The notes beneath the pieces are model-generated. The model made no database searches, was not told the DNA's origin, and was given only the letters and a program-made list of their open reading frames with translations. The position numbers and the translations under genes are program-made. A stretch of 64,000 nt of DNA from Pseudomonas linyingensis (GTDB taxonomy: Bacteria > Pseudomonadota > Gammaproteobacteria > Pseudomonadales > Pseudomonadaceae). The stretch spans positions 7,094-71,093 of the forward strand of contig NZ_FNZE01000013.1 in assembly GCF_900109175.1 (NCBI RefSeq), written 5' to 3'. Positions 1 through 9,946 of this stretch are shown here, piece after piece; position 1 is the stretch's first letter, and every line of letters starts with the position of its first letter.

Positions 1-95
1 TCGGCGGCCTTCTGCTTCAGGCGGCAGGCGGCGGAGAGACCGGCGGGGCCCGCTCCGACGACGACGACGTCGAATTCCATGTATTCGCGTTGCAT
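1..95 (-). CDS. Electron transfer flavoprotein-ubiquinone oxidoreductase, N-terminal fragment (runs off left edge)
   Basis: Reading left from an ATG at 95, the peptide begins MQREYMEFDVVVVGAGPAGL and continues with a leucine/alanine-rich helix, the FAD-binding GxGxxG Rossmann start typical of ETF-QO. Only about 31 codons are inside the window. The family is an inner-membrane FAD/[4Fe-4S] protein that passes electrons from reduced ETF to ubiquinone. Its place directly after etfB-etfA on the same strand supports the assignment, although an intrinsic terminator at 135-162 separates it from etfA, so it may have its own promoter. An alternative start is the inner ATG at 80. With so little protein visible, another FAD-dependent oxidoreductase cannot be excluded from sequence alone. 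Confidence 0.75.
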   Translation of the reverse strand, partial: MQREYMEFDVVVVGAGPAGLSAACRLKQKAA

Positions 96-134
96 TTGTT
101 GTTGTCCTCGCAATTCTTCGCAGCAGGGGCAGGC

Positions 135-162
135 AAAAAAAAGGGCAACCCGTGGGTTGCCC
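135..162 (-). terminator. Rho-independent terminator after etfA
   Basis: GGGCAACC (143-150) pairs with GGTTGCCC (155-162) around a 4-base loop. On the minus strand the hairpin is followed by eight U residues (A run at 135-142). It lies 64 bases past the etfA stop and reads in the direction of that operon. Confidence 0.9.
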
Positions 163-225
163 ATGCCCTGAAAAACCCTGTCTTTACCCAGGGCCAGTGT
201 GCTGCTCGCGCAGCGTGGTATGAAA

Positions 226-1158
226 TCAGCCGAGCTGGGCGCTCAGCTCGGGAACGGCCTCGAATAGGTCGGCGACCAGACCGTAGTCGGCGACCTGGAA
301 GATCGGCGCCTCCTCGTCCTTGTTGATCGCCACGATCACCTTGGAGTCCTTCATGCCGGCCAGGTGCTGGATCGCACCGCTGATGCCGACGGCGACGTAC
401 AGCTGCGGCGCAACGATCTTGCCGGTCTGGCCGACCTGCATGTCGTTGGGCACGAAGCCGGCGTCCACCGCGGCGCGCGAGGCACCCACAGCGGCGCCGA
501 GCTTGTCGGCCAGGCCGTAGAGCAGCTGGAAGTTGTCGCCGTTCTGCATGCCACGGCCACCGGAGACGATGATCTTGGCGGCGGTCAGCTCGGGACGCTC
601 GGACTTGGCCAGTTCCTCGCCGACGAAGCTGGAGACGCCGGCGTCGCAGGAGGCGCCGATGGCTTCGATGCTGGCGCTGCCACCCGCGGCAGCCACGGCG
701 TCGAAGCCGGTGCCGCGCACGGTGATCACCTTGACCGCCGCGCTGGACTGCACGGTGGCGATGGCGTTGCCGGCGTAGATCGGCCGCTGGAAGGTGTCGG
801 CGTCGATCACCTTGACGATCTCGGATATCTGGTCGACGTCGAGCAGGGCGGCGACGCGCGGCAGGTAGTTCTTGCCGTTGGTGGTGGCCGGGGCCAGCAC
901 GTGGCTGTAACCGCGGGCCAGCTCGACGATCAGCGGCGCGACGTTTTCCGGCAGTTGGTGGGCGTAGGCCGGTGCATCGGCGACCAGCACCTTGGCCACG
1001 CCGGCGACCTGGGCGGCGGCCTCGGCCACCGCGCCACAGCCCTGACCGGCGACCAGCAGGTGGACATCGCCACCGATCTGTTGGGCGGCGGCCACGGTGT
1101 TCAGGGTGGCGGCGGCCAGGGCGACGTTGTTGTGTTCGGCAATGACGAGAATGGCCAT
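226..1158 (-). CDS. etfA: Electron transfer flavoprotein alpha subunit (copy 1)
   Basis: The 310-residue protein begins [11 protein letters not shown] and has the ETF-alpha N-terminal domain followed by the conserved C-terminal FAD-binding domain, seen as [25 protein letters not shown] and [13 protein letters not shown]. With EtfB it forms the soluble heterodimer that takes electrons from acyl-CoA and other flavin dehydrogenases and hands them to ETF-QO, whose gene begins just downstream. Its ATG overlaps the etfB stop by one base (TGATG), so the two are translationally coupled. A closely similar second copy lies at 54468-55415. Length and motifs are normal for the family. Confidence 0.97.
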   Translation of the reverse strand: MAILVIAEHNNVALAAATLNTVAAAQQIGGDVHLLVAGQGCGAVAEAAAQVAGVAKVLVADAPAYAHQLPENVAPLIVELARGYSHVLAPATTNGKNYLPRVAALLDVDQISEIVKVIDADTFQRPIYAGNAIATVQSSAAVKVITVRGTGFDAVAAAGGSASIEAIGASCDAGVSSFVGEELAKSERPELTAAKIIVSGGRGMQNGDNFQLLYGLADKLGAAVGASRAAVDAGFVPNDMQVGQTGKIVAPQLYVAVGISGAIQHLAGMKDSKVIVAINKDEEAPIFQVADYGLVADLFEAVPELSAQLG

Positions 1159-1907
1159 CAGATCACCTTCGCTTCGTTCTTCAGTTTCTCGACCAGTTCA
1201 GCCACCGACTTGACCTTGATGCCGGCCTGGCGGGCAGCCGGGGCCTCGACCTTGAGGGTCTTCACGGTCGAGGTGGTGGACACGCCGAGCGCCTCCGGAG
1301 TCAGCACGTCGAGCGGCTTCTTCTTGGCCTTCATGATGTTGGGCAAGGAGGCGTAGCGCGGTTCGTTGAGGCGCAGGTCGGTGGTGACGATGGCCGGCAG
1401 TTTGAGGGCCACGGTTTGCAGGCCGCCGTCGATCTCGCGGGTGACGTTGACCTTGTCACCGGCGACCTCGACCTTGGAGGCGAAGGTGCCCTGGGCGAAA
1501 CCGGTCAGCGCGGCGAGCATCTGGCCGGTCTGGTTGTTGTCGCTGTCGATGGCCTGCTTGCCAAGGATCACCAGCTGCGGCTGTTCCTTGTCCACCACGG
1601 CCTTGAGCAGCTTGGCCACGGCCAGGGAATTCAGCTCCTCGTTGCTCTCGACCAGGATGGCGCGGTCGGCGCCGAGGGCCAGGGCGGTGCGCAACTGCTC
1701 CTGGGCGGTATTCGGGCCCACAGAGACCACCACGATCTCGCTGGCGATGCCCTTTTCCTTGAGGCGCACGGCTTCTTCCACGGCGATCTCGCAGAAGGGG
1801 TTCATGGCCATCTTGACGTTGGCCAGGTCGACCCCGCTGTTGTCCGCCTTGACGCGGACCTTGACGTTGTAGTCGACCACGCGTTTTACCGCGACCAGTA
1901 CTTTCAT
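1158..1907 (-). CDS. etfB: Electron transfer flavoprotein beta subunit (copy 1)
   Basis: The 249-residue protein begins [20 protein letters not shown] and contains the ETF-beta AMP-binding region and the [17 protein letters not shown] signature. The reading frame is open further upstream to 1970, but that stretch overlaps the thiolase end and lacks family similarity. The ATG at 1907 has an AGGAG-type site just ahead and matches the family start. It forms the ETF heterodimer with the coupled etfA. It sits 14 bases after the thiolase gene, so it belongs to the beta-oxidation operon. About 16 residues differ by eye from the second copy at 53717-54466. Confidence 0.97.
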   Translation of the reverse strand: MKVLVAVKRVVDYNVKVRVKADNSGVDLANVKMAMNPFCEIAVEEAVRLKEKGIASEIVVVSVGPNTAQEQLRTALALGADRAILVESNEELNSLAVAKLLKAVVDKEQPQLVILGKQAIDSDNNQTGQMLAALTGFAQGTFASKVEVAGDKVNVTREIDGGLQTVALKLPAIVTTDLRLNEPRYASLPNIMKAKKKPLDVLTPEALGVSTTSTVKTLKVEAPAARQAGIKVKSVAELVEKLKNEAKVI

Positions 1908-1921
1908 GGACGTGTCTCCTC

Positions 1922-3109
1922 TCAGATGCGCTCGAAGATCGCGGCGATGCCCTGGCCGCCGCCAATGCACATGGTCACCAGGGCGTAGCGGCCGCCAATG
2001 CGCTCAAGCTCATGCAGCGCCTTGAGGGTGATGATCGCGCCGGTGGCGCCGATCGGATGGCCGAGGGAGATGCCCGAGCCGTTCGGATTGACCTTCTGCG
2101 GGTCGAGGCCCAGCTCCTGGATGACCGCGCAGGCCTGGGCGGCGAAGGCCTCGTTGGCCTCGACCACGTCCAGATCGGCGACGCTCAGGCCGGCGCGCTC
2201 GAGGGCCAGCTTGGTCGCCGGCACCGGGCCGATGCCCATGTGGAGCGGGTCGACGCCGGCCATGGCGTACGACACCAGGCGCGCCATCGGCTTGAGGCCG
2301 CGACGCTCGGCAGTGGCGCGCTCCATCAGCACCACGGCGGCGGCGCCATCGTTGAGGCTGGAAGCGTTGCCGGCGGTCACGCTGCCGTCGTTGCGCTCGA
2401 AGGCCGGCTTGAGCTTGCTCAGCTCCTCGAGGGTCAGGTTGTCGCGCACGTGCTCATCGGTGTCGAACACCACTTCGCCGCGGCGAGTCTTCAGGGTGAT
2501 CGGCAGGATCTGCTCCTTGAAGCGGCCTTCCTCGATGGCCACGGCGGCGCGGCGATGGGATTCCAGCGCCAGCGCGTCCTGGGCCTCGCGGGAGATGTGG
2601 TAGGTGCGGCGCACGTTCTCGGCGGTGACGCCCATGTGCACCTTGTTCATCGGGTCGGTGAGGGCGCCGACCATCATGTCGACCATGCCGGTGTCGCCCA
2701 TGCGCGCGCCGAAGCGCATCGCCGAGGAGGAGTAGGGCGCGCGGCTCATGCAGTCGGCACCGCCGGCGACGGCGATCTCGGCATCGCCGAGCAGGATGCC
2801 CTGGGCGGCGCTGACGATGGCCTGCAGGCCCGAACCGCACAGGCGGTTGACGGTCAGGGCGGTGGACTGCTCGCTGACGCCGCTCTTCAGGGCGACCACG
2901 CGCGAGATGTACATGTCGACCGGCTCGGTATGGATGACGTTGCCGAACACCACCTGGCCGACTTCGTCGCCGTTCACCTGGGCACGCTGCAGGGCTTCGC
3001 GGGCGACCATGGCGCCCAGGTCGCTGGGGGAGAAGTCCTTCAGGCTGCCGCCGAAATCGCCGATGGCAGTACGGGCACCGCTGACGATGACTACTTCACG
3101 CTGATTCAT
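1922..3109 (-). CDS. Thiolase (acetyl-CoA C-acyltransferase)
   Basis: The 395-residue protein has the full thiolase signature: nucleophilic Cys91 in [11 protein letters not shown], His351 in GHPIGATG and the second catalytic Cys381 in CIGGGQG. It cleaves 3-oxoacyl-CoA with CoA to acetyl-CoA and a shortened acyl-CoA, or the reverse. It lies between the bifunctional hydratase/dehydrogenase gene (37 bases upstream in the transcript) and etfB (14 bases downstream), forming a compact beta-oxidation operon. Chain-length preference cannot be read from the sequence. The operon context favours degradation over biosynthesis of acetoacetyl-CoA. Confidence 0.95.
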   Translation of the reverse strand: MNQREVVIVSGARTAIGDFGGSLKDFSPSDLGAMVAREALQRAQVNGDEVGQVVFGNVIHTEPVDMYISRVVALKSGVSEQSTALTVNRLCGSGLQAIVSAAQGILLGDAEIAVAGGADCMSRAPYSSSAMRFGARMGDTGMVDMMVGALTDPMNKVHMGVTAENVRRTYHISREAQDALALESHRRAAVAIEEGRFKEQILPITLKTRRGEVVFDTDEHVRDNLTLEELSKLKPAFERNDGSVTAGNASSLNDGAAAVVLMERATAERRGLKPMARLVSYAMAGVDPLHMGIGPVPATKLALERAGLSVADLDVVEANEAFAAQACAVIQELGLDPQKVNPNGSGISLGHPIGATGAIITLKALHELERIGGRYALVTMCIGGGQGIAAIFERI

Positions 3110-3145
3110 GGGAGATACCCTCTTTTCAAAGCTGAAATTGGTTGA

Positions 3146-5254
<2,109 letters not shown>

Positions 5255-5314
5255 GGCAGACCTCTGCAGAAGGTTGGGCCGGTCAGGGGCGAGGCATCCG
5301 GCCTAGCGGGTACG

Positions 5315-5341
5315 CGAATAAAGAAGCCGCCGCGCGGCGGC
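5315..5341 (-). terminator. Palindrome with weak U tract upstream of the bifunctional gene
   Basis: GCCGCCGCGCGGCGGC at 5326-5341 is a perfect 16-base palindrome. On the minus strand it is followed by TTCTTTATT. It lies between the acyl-CoA dehydrogenase remnant and the bifunctional gene and could attenuate transcription there. The U tract is imperfect, so this is a candidate only. Confidence 0.35.
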
Positions 5342-5402
5342 CAAGCAAAAAATCCGGCGGGGAGTGACCAAGAACGCCGGAGGCTGCTTCAGTGACTCAG
5401 AA

Positions 5403-5573
5403 CTACGCCGGATACAGGCCCCAGGCATGGGTGATGTAGAAGGTGGCGTCGCTTTCGACGATGGTGTCCAGGGTCTCGGCAGCCACGCTCTCGGAGCCCT
5501 GTGGGTTCTCGAGGTCGAACGGTGCGTGGGTGGCGAAGCTCAGATCGCGCGAGGGCGCTTGGTAGGCCGGCAT
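5403..5573 (-). pseudogene. Truncated acyl-CoA dehydrogenase start (56 codons)
   Basis: A good ribosome site (AAGGGG) precedes an ATG at 5573. The peptide begins MPAYQAPSRDLSFATHAPFD and includes AAETLDTIVESDATFY. This resembles the opening of the roughly 590-residue acyl-CoA dehydrogenases that start M-P-x-Y-x-A-P-x-R-D and continue with a helix of the type DxVDAILEEGAKF. After about 46 residues the similarity stops and a TAG follows within ten codons, so more than 500 codons are missing. Position first in a beta-oxidation operon is exactly where a full-length dehydrogenase gene would be expected. It may be a deletion scar or a retained small peptide; I favour the scar. Confidence 0.6.
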
Positions 5574-5600
5574 GTTGTTTCCCCTTGTTATGGTTGTGGG

Positions 5601-5690
5601 AGCCGATGCCGTTTTGTAGCAAGTCACACCCGCGGTTCGCTTCGAACCGCGGGTGGATTTGCGGGTGGAGTCGGCTGGAGTCGGGTGGAG
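5601..5690 (-). promoter_or_regulatory. Phased GGGTGGA boxes and extended -10 of the beta-oxidation operon
   Basis: Read on the plus strand, GGGTGGA(G)-like boxes start at 5651, 5663, 5673 (GGCTGGAG) and 5683, a 12-10-10 spacing. A TCGAACC element lies at 5642-5648. About 20 bases further towards the gene is TAGCAAG (minus strand CTTGCTACAAA), which resembles an extended -10. The same arrangement occurs at 9842-9930 in front of prpC. Direct repeats of a G-rich decamer in helical phase are what MalT-type activators bind, and such a regulator is encoded at 9947-12610. Confidence 0.6.
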
Positions 5691-5769
5691 CTTGAGGTTA
5701 AGGGCGCTCGGTCGGGCCGATGCAGCCCGGCCGGCGCTCTCTGCGAGCGACCAGCCGGGCTGTTGACGC

Positions 5770-8364
5770 TTAGGCCTGTACTACGGGAATACTGGCCTGC
5801 GCCGCAGCGTCCCGGTACTCGGCGATCTGGTCGAAGGACAGGTAGCGATAGATGTCGGCAGCCATGCTGTCGATGTTCTTCGCGTAGCCCATGTACTCCT
5901 CGACGCTCGGCAGCTTGCCGAGGATGGAGGCGACAGCCGCCAGCTCGGCCGAGGCCAGGAACACGTTGGTCGAATCGCCCAGCCGGTTCGGGAAGTTGCG
6001 GGTCGAGGTGGACACCACGGTCGAACCGGCCTGCACACGCGCCTGGTTACCCATGCACAGCGAGCAGCCCGGCATCTCCATGCGCGCACCGGCGCGGCCG
6101 AAGATGCCGTAGTAGCCTTCCTCGGTCAGCTGGTGCACGTCCATCTTGGTCGGCGGAGCCAGCCACAGACGGGTCGGGATGCCGCCCTTGACCTTGTCCA
6201 GCAGCTTGCCGGCCGCGCGGAAGTGACCGATGTTGGTCATGCACGAACCGATGAACACTTCGTCGATCTTCTGACCGGCAACGGTGGACAGCAGACGGGC
6301 GTCGTCCGGGTCGTTCGGCGCGCAGAGGACCGGCTCGGTCACTTCGGACAGGTCGATCTCGATCACGGCCGCGTATTCGGCGTCCTTGTCGGCTTCCAGC
6401 AGCTTCGGATCGGCCAGCCAGGCTTCCATCGCCTGGGCACGACGCTCCAGGGTGCGGGCATCGCCGTAGCCTTCGCCGATCATCCAGCGCAGCATGGTGA
6501 TGTTGGAGCGCAGGTATTCGGCGATGGCCTCTTCCGGCAGCTTGATGGCGCAACCGGCAGCGGAACGCTCGGCGGAGGCGTCGGACAGCAAAAACAAGCC
6601 TTCGATCTCGAGGATGCGGCCGGAGAAGATGTTCTGCTTGCCCTTCTTCTCGACGGTCAGCAGGCCCTGCTGGATGGCGTAGTAGGGGATGGCATGCACC
6701 AGGTCACGCAGGGTGATACCGGGTTGCATCTTGCCCTTGAAGCGCACCAGCACGGATTCCGGCATGTCCAGCGGCATTACGCCGGTGGCGGCGGCGAAGG
6801 CGACCAGGCCGGAACCGGCCGGGAAGGAGATGCCGATCGGGAAGCGGGTGTGCGAGTCGCCACCGGTGCCGACGGTGTCCGGCAGCAGCATGCGGTTCAG
6901 CCAGCTGTGGATGATGCCGTCGCCCGGCTTGAGCGCAACGCCGCCGCGATTGCGCATGAAGTCGGGCAGGGTGTGGTGGGTCTTCACGTCCACCGGCTTC
7001 GGATAGGCGGCCGTGTGGCAGAACGACTGCATCACCAGGTCGGCGGAGAAGCCCAGGCAAGCCAGGTCCTTCAGCTCGTCGCGGGTCATCGGGCCGGTGG
7101 TGTCCTGGGAACCGACGGTGGTCATCTTTGGCTCGCAGTAGGTGCCCGGACGGATACCTTCGACGCCGCAGGCGCGGCCGACCATCTTCTGTGCCAGGGT
7201 GAAGCCCTTGCCGCTGTCGGCCGGCGCTTGCGGCTTGTGGAACAGGGTGGACGGCGCCAGACCCAGCTCGGCGCGGGCCTTCTCGGTCAGGCCGCGGCCG
7301 ATGATCAGTGGGATACGGCCGCCAGCGCGCACCTCGTCCAGCAGCACCTCGGTCTTCAGCTCGAAGCTGGCCAGAACCTCTTCAGTGTCGTGCTTGCAGA
7401 CCTTGCCGGCGTAGGGGTAGACGTCGATCACGTCGCCCATGTTGAGGTTGGCGACGTCGAACTCGATCGGCAGGGCACCGGCGTCTTCCATGGTGTTGTA
7501 GAAGATCGGCGCGATCTTGTTGCCAAAGCAGAAACCGCCGGCGCGCTTGTTCGGAACAAAGGGGATGTCGTCGCCGAAGAACCACAGCACCGAGTTGGTG
7601 GCGGACTTGCGCGAGGAGCCGGTGCCGACCACGTCGCCGACGTAGGCGACCGGGAAGCCCTTGGCCTTGACCGCTTCGATCTGCTGCAACGGGCCGACGG
7701 CGCCGGGCTGCTCCGGCTCGATGCCGTCGCGGGCCATCTTCAGCATGGCCAGGGCGTGCAGCGGGATGTCGGGGCGCGACCAGGCGTCCGGAGCCGGGGA
7801 CAGGTCGTCGGTGTTGGTTTCGCCGGGAACCTTGAACACGCTCAGGCTGATCTTCTCGGCCAGCGCCGGGCGGGCGGTGAACCACTCGCCCTCGGCCCAG
7901 GAGGCCAGCACGGCCTTGGCGGCTGCGTTGCCCTTATTGGCGCGCTCGGCGACATCGTGGAAGGCGTCGAACATCAGCAGGGTGTGCTTGAGTTGCTCGG
8001 CAGCGGCGTTGGCCAGCTCGGCATCGTCCAGCAGCTCGACCAGGGTGGCGATGTTGTAGCCACCCTGCATGGTGCCCAGCAGCTCGACGGCGCGGGTCTT
8101 GCTCAGCAGCGGGGAGACGGCTTCGCCCTTGGCGATGGCGGACAGGAAGCCGGCCTTGACGTAGGCGGCCTCGTCGACGCCCGCCGGAACGCGGTCGGTG
8201 ATCAGGTCGACCAGCACTTGTTCTTCGCCAGCCGGCGGATTCTTCAGCAACTCGACCAGCGCGGCGGTCTGCTCGGCGTCCAGGGCCAGTGGCGGCAGGC
8301 CCTGCTGGGCGCGTTCTTCCAGGTGTTGGCGATAACTTGCGAGCAAGGCGATATCTCCAGTCAT
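5770..8364 (-). CDS. acnB: Aconitate hydratase B (bifunctional aconitase / 2-methylisocitrate dehydratase)
   Basis: An 864-residue protein begins [20 protein letters not shown]. It has the AcnB N-terminal HEAT-like region ([32 protein letters not shown]), the swivel domain, and the iron-sulfur cysteines in GSCMTNIGH and [11 protein letters not shown]. The open frame reaches 8433, but the extra 23 residues have no family match, so the ATG at 8364 is preferred; no strong ribosome site is visible. AcnB isomerises citrate in the TCA cycle and can also hydrate 2-methylaconitate in the methylcitrate cycle, which fits its place 3' of prpC. A terminator-like hairpin lies between the two. Confidence 0.95.
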   Translation of the reverse strand: MTGDIALLASYRQHLEERAQQGLPPLALDAEQTAALVELLKNPPAGEEQVLVDLITDRVPAGVDEAAYVKAGFLSAIAKGEAVSPLLSKTRAVELLGTMQGGYNIATLVELLDDAELANAAAEQLKHTLLMFDAFHDVAERANKGNAAAKAVLASWAEGEWFTARPALAEKISLSVFKVPGETNTDDLSPAPDAWSRPDIPLHALAMLKMARDGIEPEQPGAVGPLQQIEAVKAKGFPVAYVGDVVGTGSSRKSATNSVLWFFGDDIPFVPNKRAGGFCFGNKIAPIFYNTMEDAGALPIEFDVANLNMGDVIDVYPYAGKVCKHDTEEVLASFELKTEVLLDEVRAGGRIPLIIGRGLTEKARAELGLAPSTLFHKPQAPADSGKGFTLAQKMVGRACGVEGIRPGTYCEPKMTTVGSQDTTGPMTRDELKDLACLGFSADLVMQSFCHTAAYPKPVDVKTHHTLPDFMRNRGGVALKPGDGIIHSWLNRMLLPDTVGTGGDSHTRFPIGISFPAGSGLVAFAAATGVMPLDMPESVLVRFKGKMQPGITLRDLVHAIPYYAIQQGLLTVEKKGKQNIFSGRILEIEGLFLLSDASAERSAAGCAIKLPEEAIAEYLRSNITMLRWMIGEGYGDARTLERRAQAMEAWLADPKLLEADKDAEYAAVIEIDLSEVTEPVLCAPNDPDDARLLSTVAGQKIDEVFIGSCMTNIGHFRAAGKLLDKVKGGIPTRLWLAPPTKMDVHQLTEEGYYGIFGRAGARMEMPGCSLCMGNQARVQAGSTVVSTSTRNFPNRLGDSTNVFLASAELAAVASILGKLPSVEEYMGYAKNIDSMAADIYRYLSFDQIAEYRDAAAQASIPVVQA

Positions 8365-8431
8365 GTCGATGAGGGGCGTGCAAGAGGCGCGCTTCCGGCC
8401 CGGAGGCAAGCTGCGGGGGAAAGCAGTGGGC

Positions 8432-8486
8432 AAAAAAAGGGGAGCAGTACCGGGAAAGTGAGGGTGACCAGCCTCTTTCCCGGTAC
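8432..8486 (-). terminator. Terminator-like hairpin after prpC
   Basis: GTACCGGGAAAG (8447-8458) pairs perfectly with CTTTCCCGGTAC (8475-8486). On the minus strand a run of seven U follows at 8438-8432, eight bases beyond the stem. It lies 20 bases past the prpC stop and before acnB, so acnB may need its own promoter or depend on read-through. Confidence 0.7.
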
Positions 8487-8505
8487 GGCTCCCATAAACG
8501 GTGCT

Positions 8506-9633
8506 TTAGCGCTGCGCCAGGGCCGGCACGGCGCGCGGCTCGACGCCGGTGTACTCGGCGCTCGGGCGGATGATGCGGTTGTTGGCGCGCTGCTCGAACA
8601 CGTGGGACGCCCAGCCGGTAACCCGCGAGCAGACGAAGATCGGGGTGAACAGCTTGGTCGGGATGCCCATGAAGCGGTAGGCCGAGGCATGGTAGAAGTC
8701 GGCGTTGGGGAACAGCTTCTTCTGCTCCCACATCACCTGGTCGATGGCCTCGGAGACCGGGAAGATCACCGTGTCGCCGACTTCTTCGGCGAGCTGCTTC
8801 GACCAGACCTTGATCACCTCGTTGCGCGGATCGGACACGCTGTAGATCGCGTGACCGAAGCCCATGATCTTGTCCTTGCGCGCCAGCATGGCGAGGGTGC
8901 CGTCGATGGCCTCCTGCGGCGAGGCGAACTTCTCGATCATCTCCATCGCCGCCTCGTTGGCGCCGCCATGCAGCGGGCCGCGCAGGGTGCCGATGGAGCC
9001 GGTGATGCAGGAGTACAGATCGGACAGGGTCGAGGCGCAGACACGACCGGCGAAGGTCGAGGCGTTGAACTCGTGCTCTGCATAGAGGATCAGCGACACG
9101 TTCATCACCTTGCGGTGCAGTTCGCTGGGTTTCTTGTCGTGCAGCAGGGCCAGGAAGTGGCCACCCAGATCGGCTTCGCCGGTGACGCAGTCGATGCGTA
9201 CGCCCTCGTGGCTGAAGCGGTACCAGTAGCACATGATGGCCGGGAAAGCGGCGAGCAGACGGTCGGCGATGTCACGCTGCTCGTCGAAGCTGTGCTCCGG
9301 CTCCAGGGTGCCGAGCATCGAGCAACCGGTGCGCATCACATCCATCGGGTGGGCGTCGGCGGGGATGCGTTCGAGCACGTCCTTGAGCGCTTGCGGCAGG
9401 TCGCGCAGGCCGTGCAGGCGCTGCAGGTAGGCATCCAGCTGGGCAGCGGTGGGCAGTTCGCCGTAGAACAGCAGGTAGGCGACTTCCTCGAACAGGCAGT
9501 CCTTGGCCAGCTCGCGCACGTCGTAGCCGCGGTAGGTCAGACCGGCGCCTTCCTTGCCAACGGTGGACAGTGCAGTCTGTCCGGCGATCTGGCCACGCAG
9601 GCCGGCGCCACTCAGTACCTTTGCTTCAGCCAT
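8506..9633 (-). CDS. prpC: 2-Methylcitrate synthase / citrate synthase II
   Basis: The 375-residue protein begins MAEAKVLSGAGLRGQIAGQT, the PrpC-type opening, and carries the citrate synthase active-site segments GPLHGGANEAAM and GFGHAIYSVSDPR. It condenses propionyl-CoA with oxaloacetate to 2-methylcitrate, with side activity on acetyl-CoA. A strong AAGAGGAG site precedes its ATG. The leader is about 200 bases long and ends upstream at the GGGTGGA box promoter. It implies that the neighbouring beta-oxidation genes yield propionyl-CoA. The other prp genes (prpB, acnD, prpF) are not in the window. Confidence 0.93.
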   Translation of the reverse strand: MAEAKVLSGAGLRGQIAGQTALSTVGKEGAGLTYRGYDVRELAKDCLFEEVAYLLFYGELPTAAQLDAYLQRLHGLRDLPQALKDVLERIPADAHPMDVMRTGCSMLGTLEPEHSFDEQRDIADRLLAAFPAIMCYWYRFSHEGVRIDCVTGEADLGGHFLALLHDKKPSELHRKVMNVSLILYAEHEFNASTFAGRVCASTLSDLYSCITGSIGTLRGPLHGGANEAAMEMIEKFASPQEAIDGTLAMLARKDKIMGFGHAIYSVSDPRNEVIKVWSKQLAEEVGDTVIFPVSEAIDQVMWEQKKLFPNADFYHASAYRFMGIPTKLFTPIFVCSRVTGWASHVFEQRANNRIIRPSAEYTGVEPRAVPALAQR

Positions 9634-9841
9634 GGCGTTCTCCTCTTGGATTTGTTCTGGGTAGGGCAGTCAGGGCCGGGGCCGAGGGCATTCGGTCAAG
9701 GTCCCTGGTCCGGGCACGGCGGATACCGACAGCGCTCTGCTCGATGAGGCTTGCGCACCTCATTCGGGGTAGCGAAGGTCAGGCGCTGGTCGCGTCGTGA
9801 TGCATGCTAAGCGGGCTTTGTCCGGTCTACGTCGTTATGAA

Positions 9842-9930
9842 AGCCGATGCAGCTTTTTAGCAAGATGTGCTAAGAGGCGCGTCGAACCGCGGGTGGATTT
9901 GCGGGTGGAGGCGGATTGGTCCGGGTGGAG
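9842..9930 (-). promoter_or_regulatory. Phased GGGTGGA boxes and extended -10 upstream of prpC
   Basis: GGGTGGA(G) boxes start at 9891, 9903 and 9923, with a degenerate one near 9913, matching the 12-10-10 spacing at 5651-5690. TCGAACC lies at 9882-9888, and TTAGCAAG (minus strand CTTGCTAAAAAG) sits the same distance away as in the first copy, followed by the shared AGCCGATGC at 9842-9850. The element sits directly after the 3' end of the MalT-like regulator gene. A 200-base leader to prpC contains a small hairpin at 9744-9763 (ATGAGG/CCTCAT). Confidence 0.6.
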
Positions 9931-9946
9931 GGGCAGCTGCAGCGGC

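Noticed and set aside
1908-1970. Extended start for etfB copy 1
   Set aside because: The extra residues have no family match and overlap the thiolase end; the ATG at 1907 has a good ribosome site and the standard ETF-beta start.
5389-5622. Second overlapping small frame beside the acyl-CoA dehydrogenase remnant
   Set aside because: Its peptide is Arg/His-rich shadow composition without a ribosome site; the other frame carries the recognisable family start.
6133-9747. Plus-strand open frame of about 1200 codons opposite acnB and prpC
   Set aside because: It is a GC-rich antisense shadow of two clear minus-strand genes; its peptide is low-complexity in Gly, Ala, Val, His and Gln, with no family motif.
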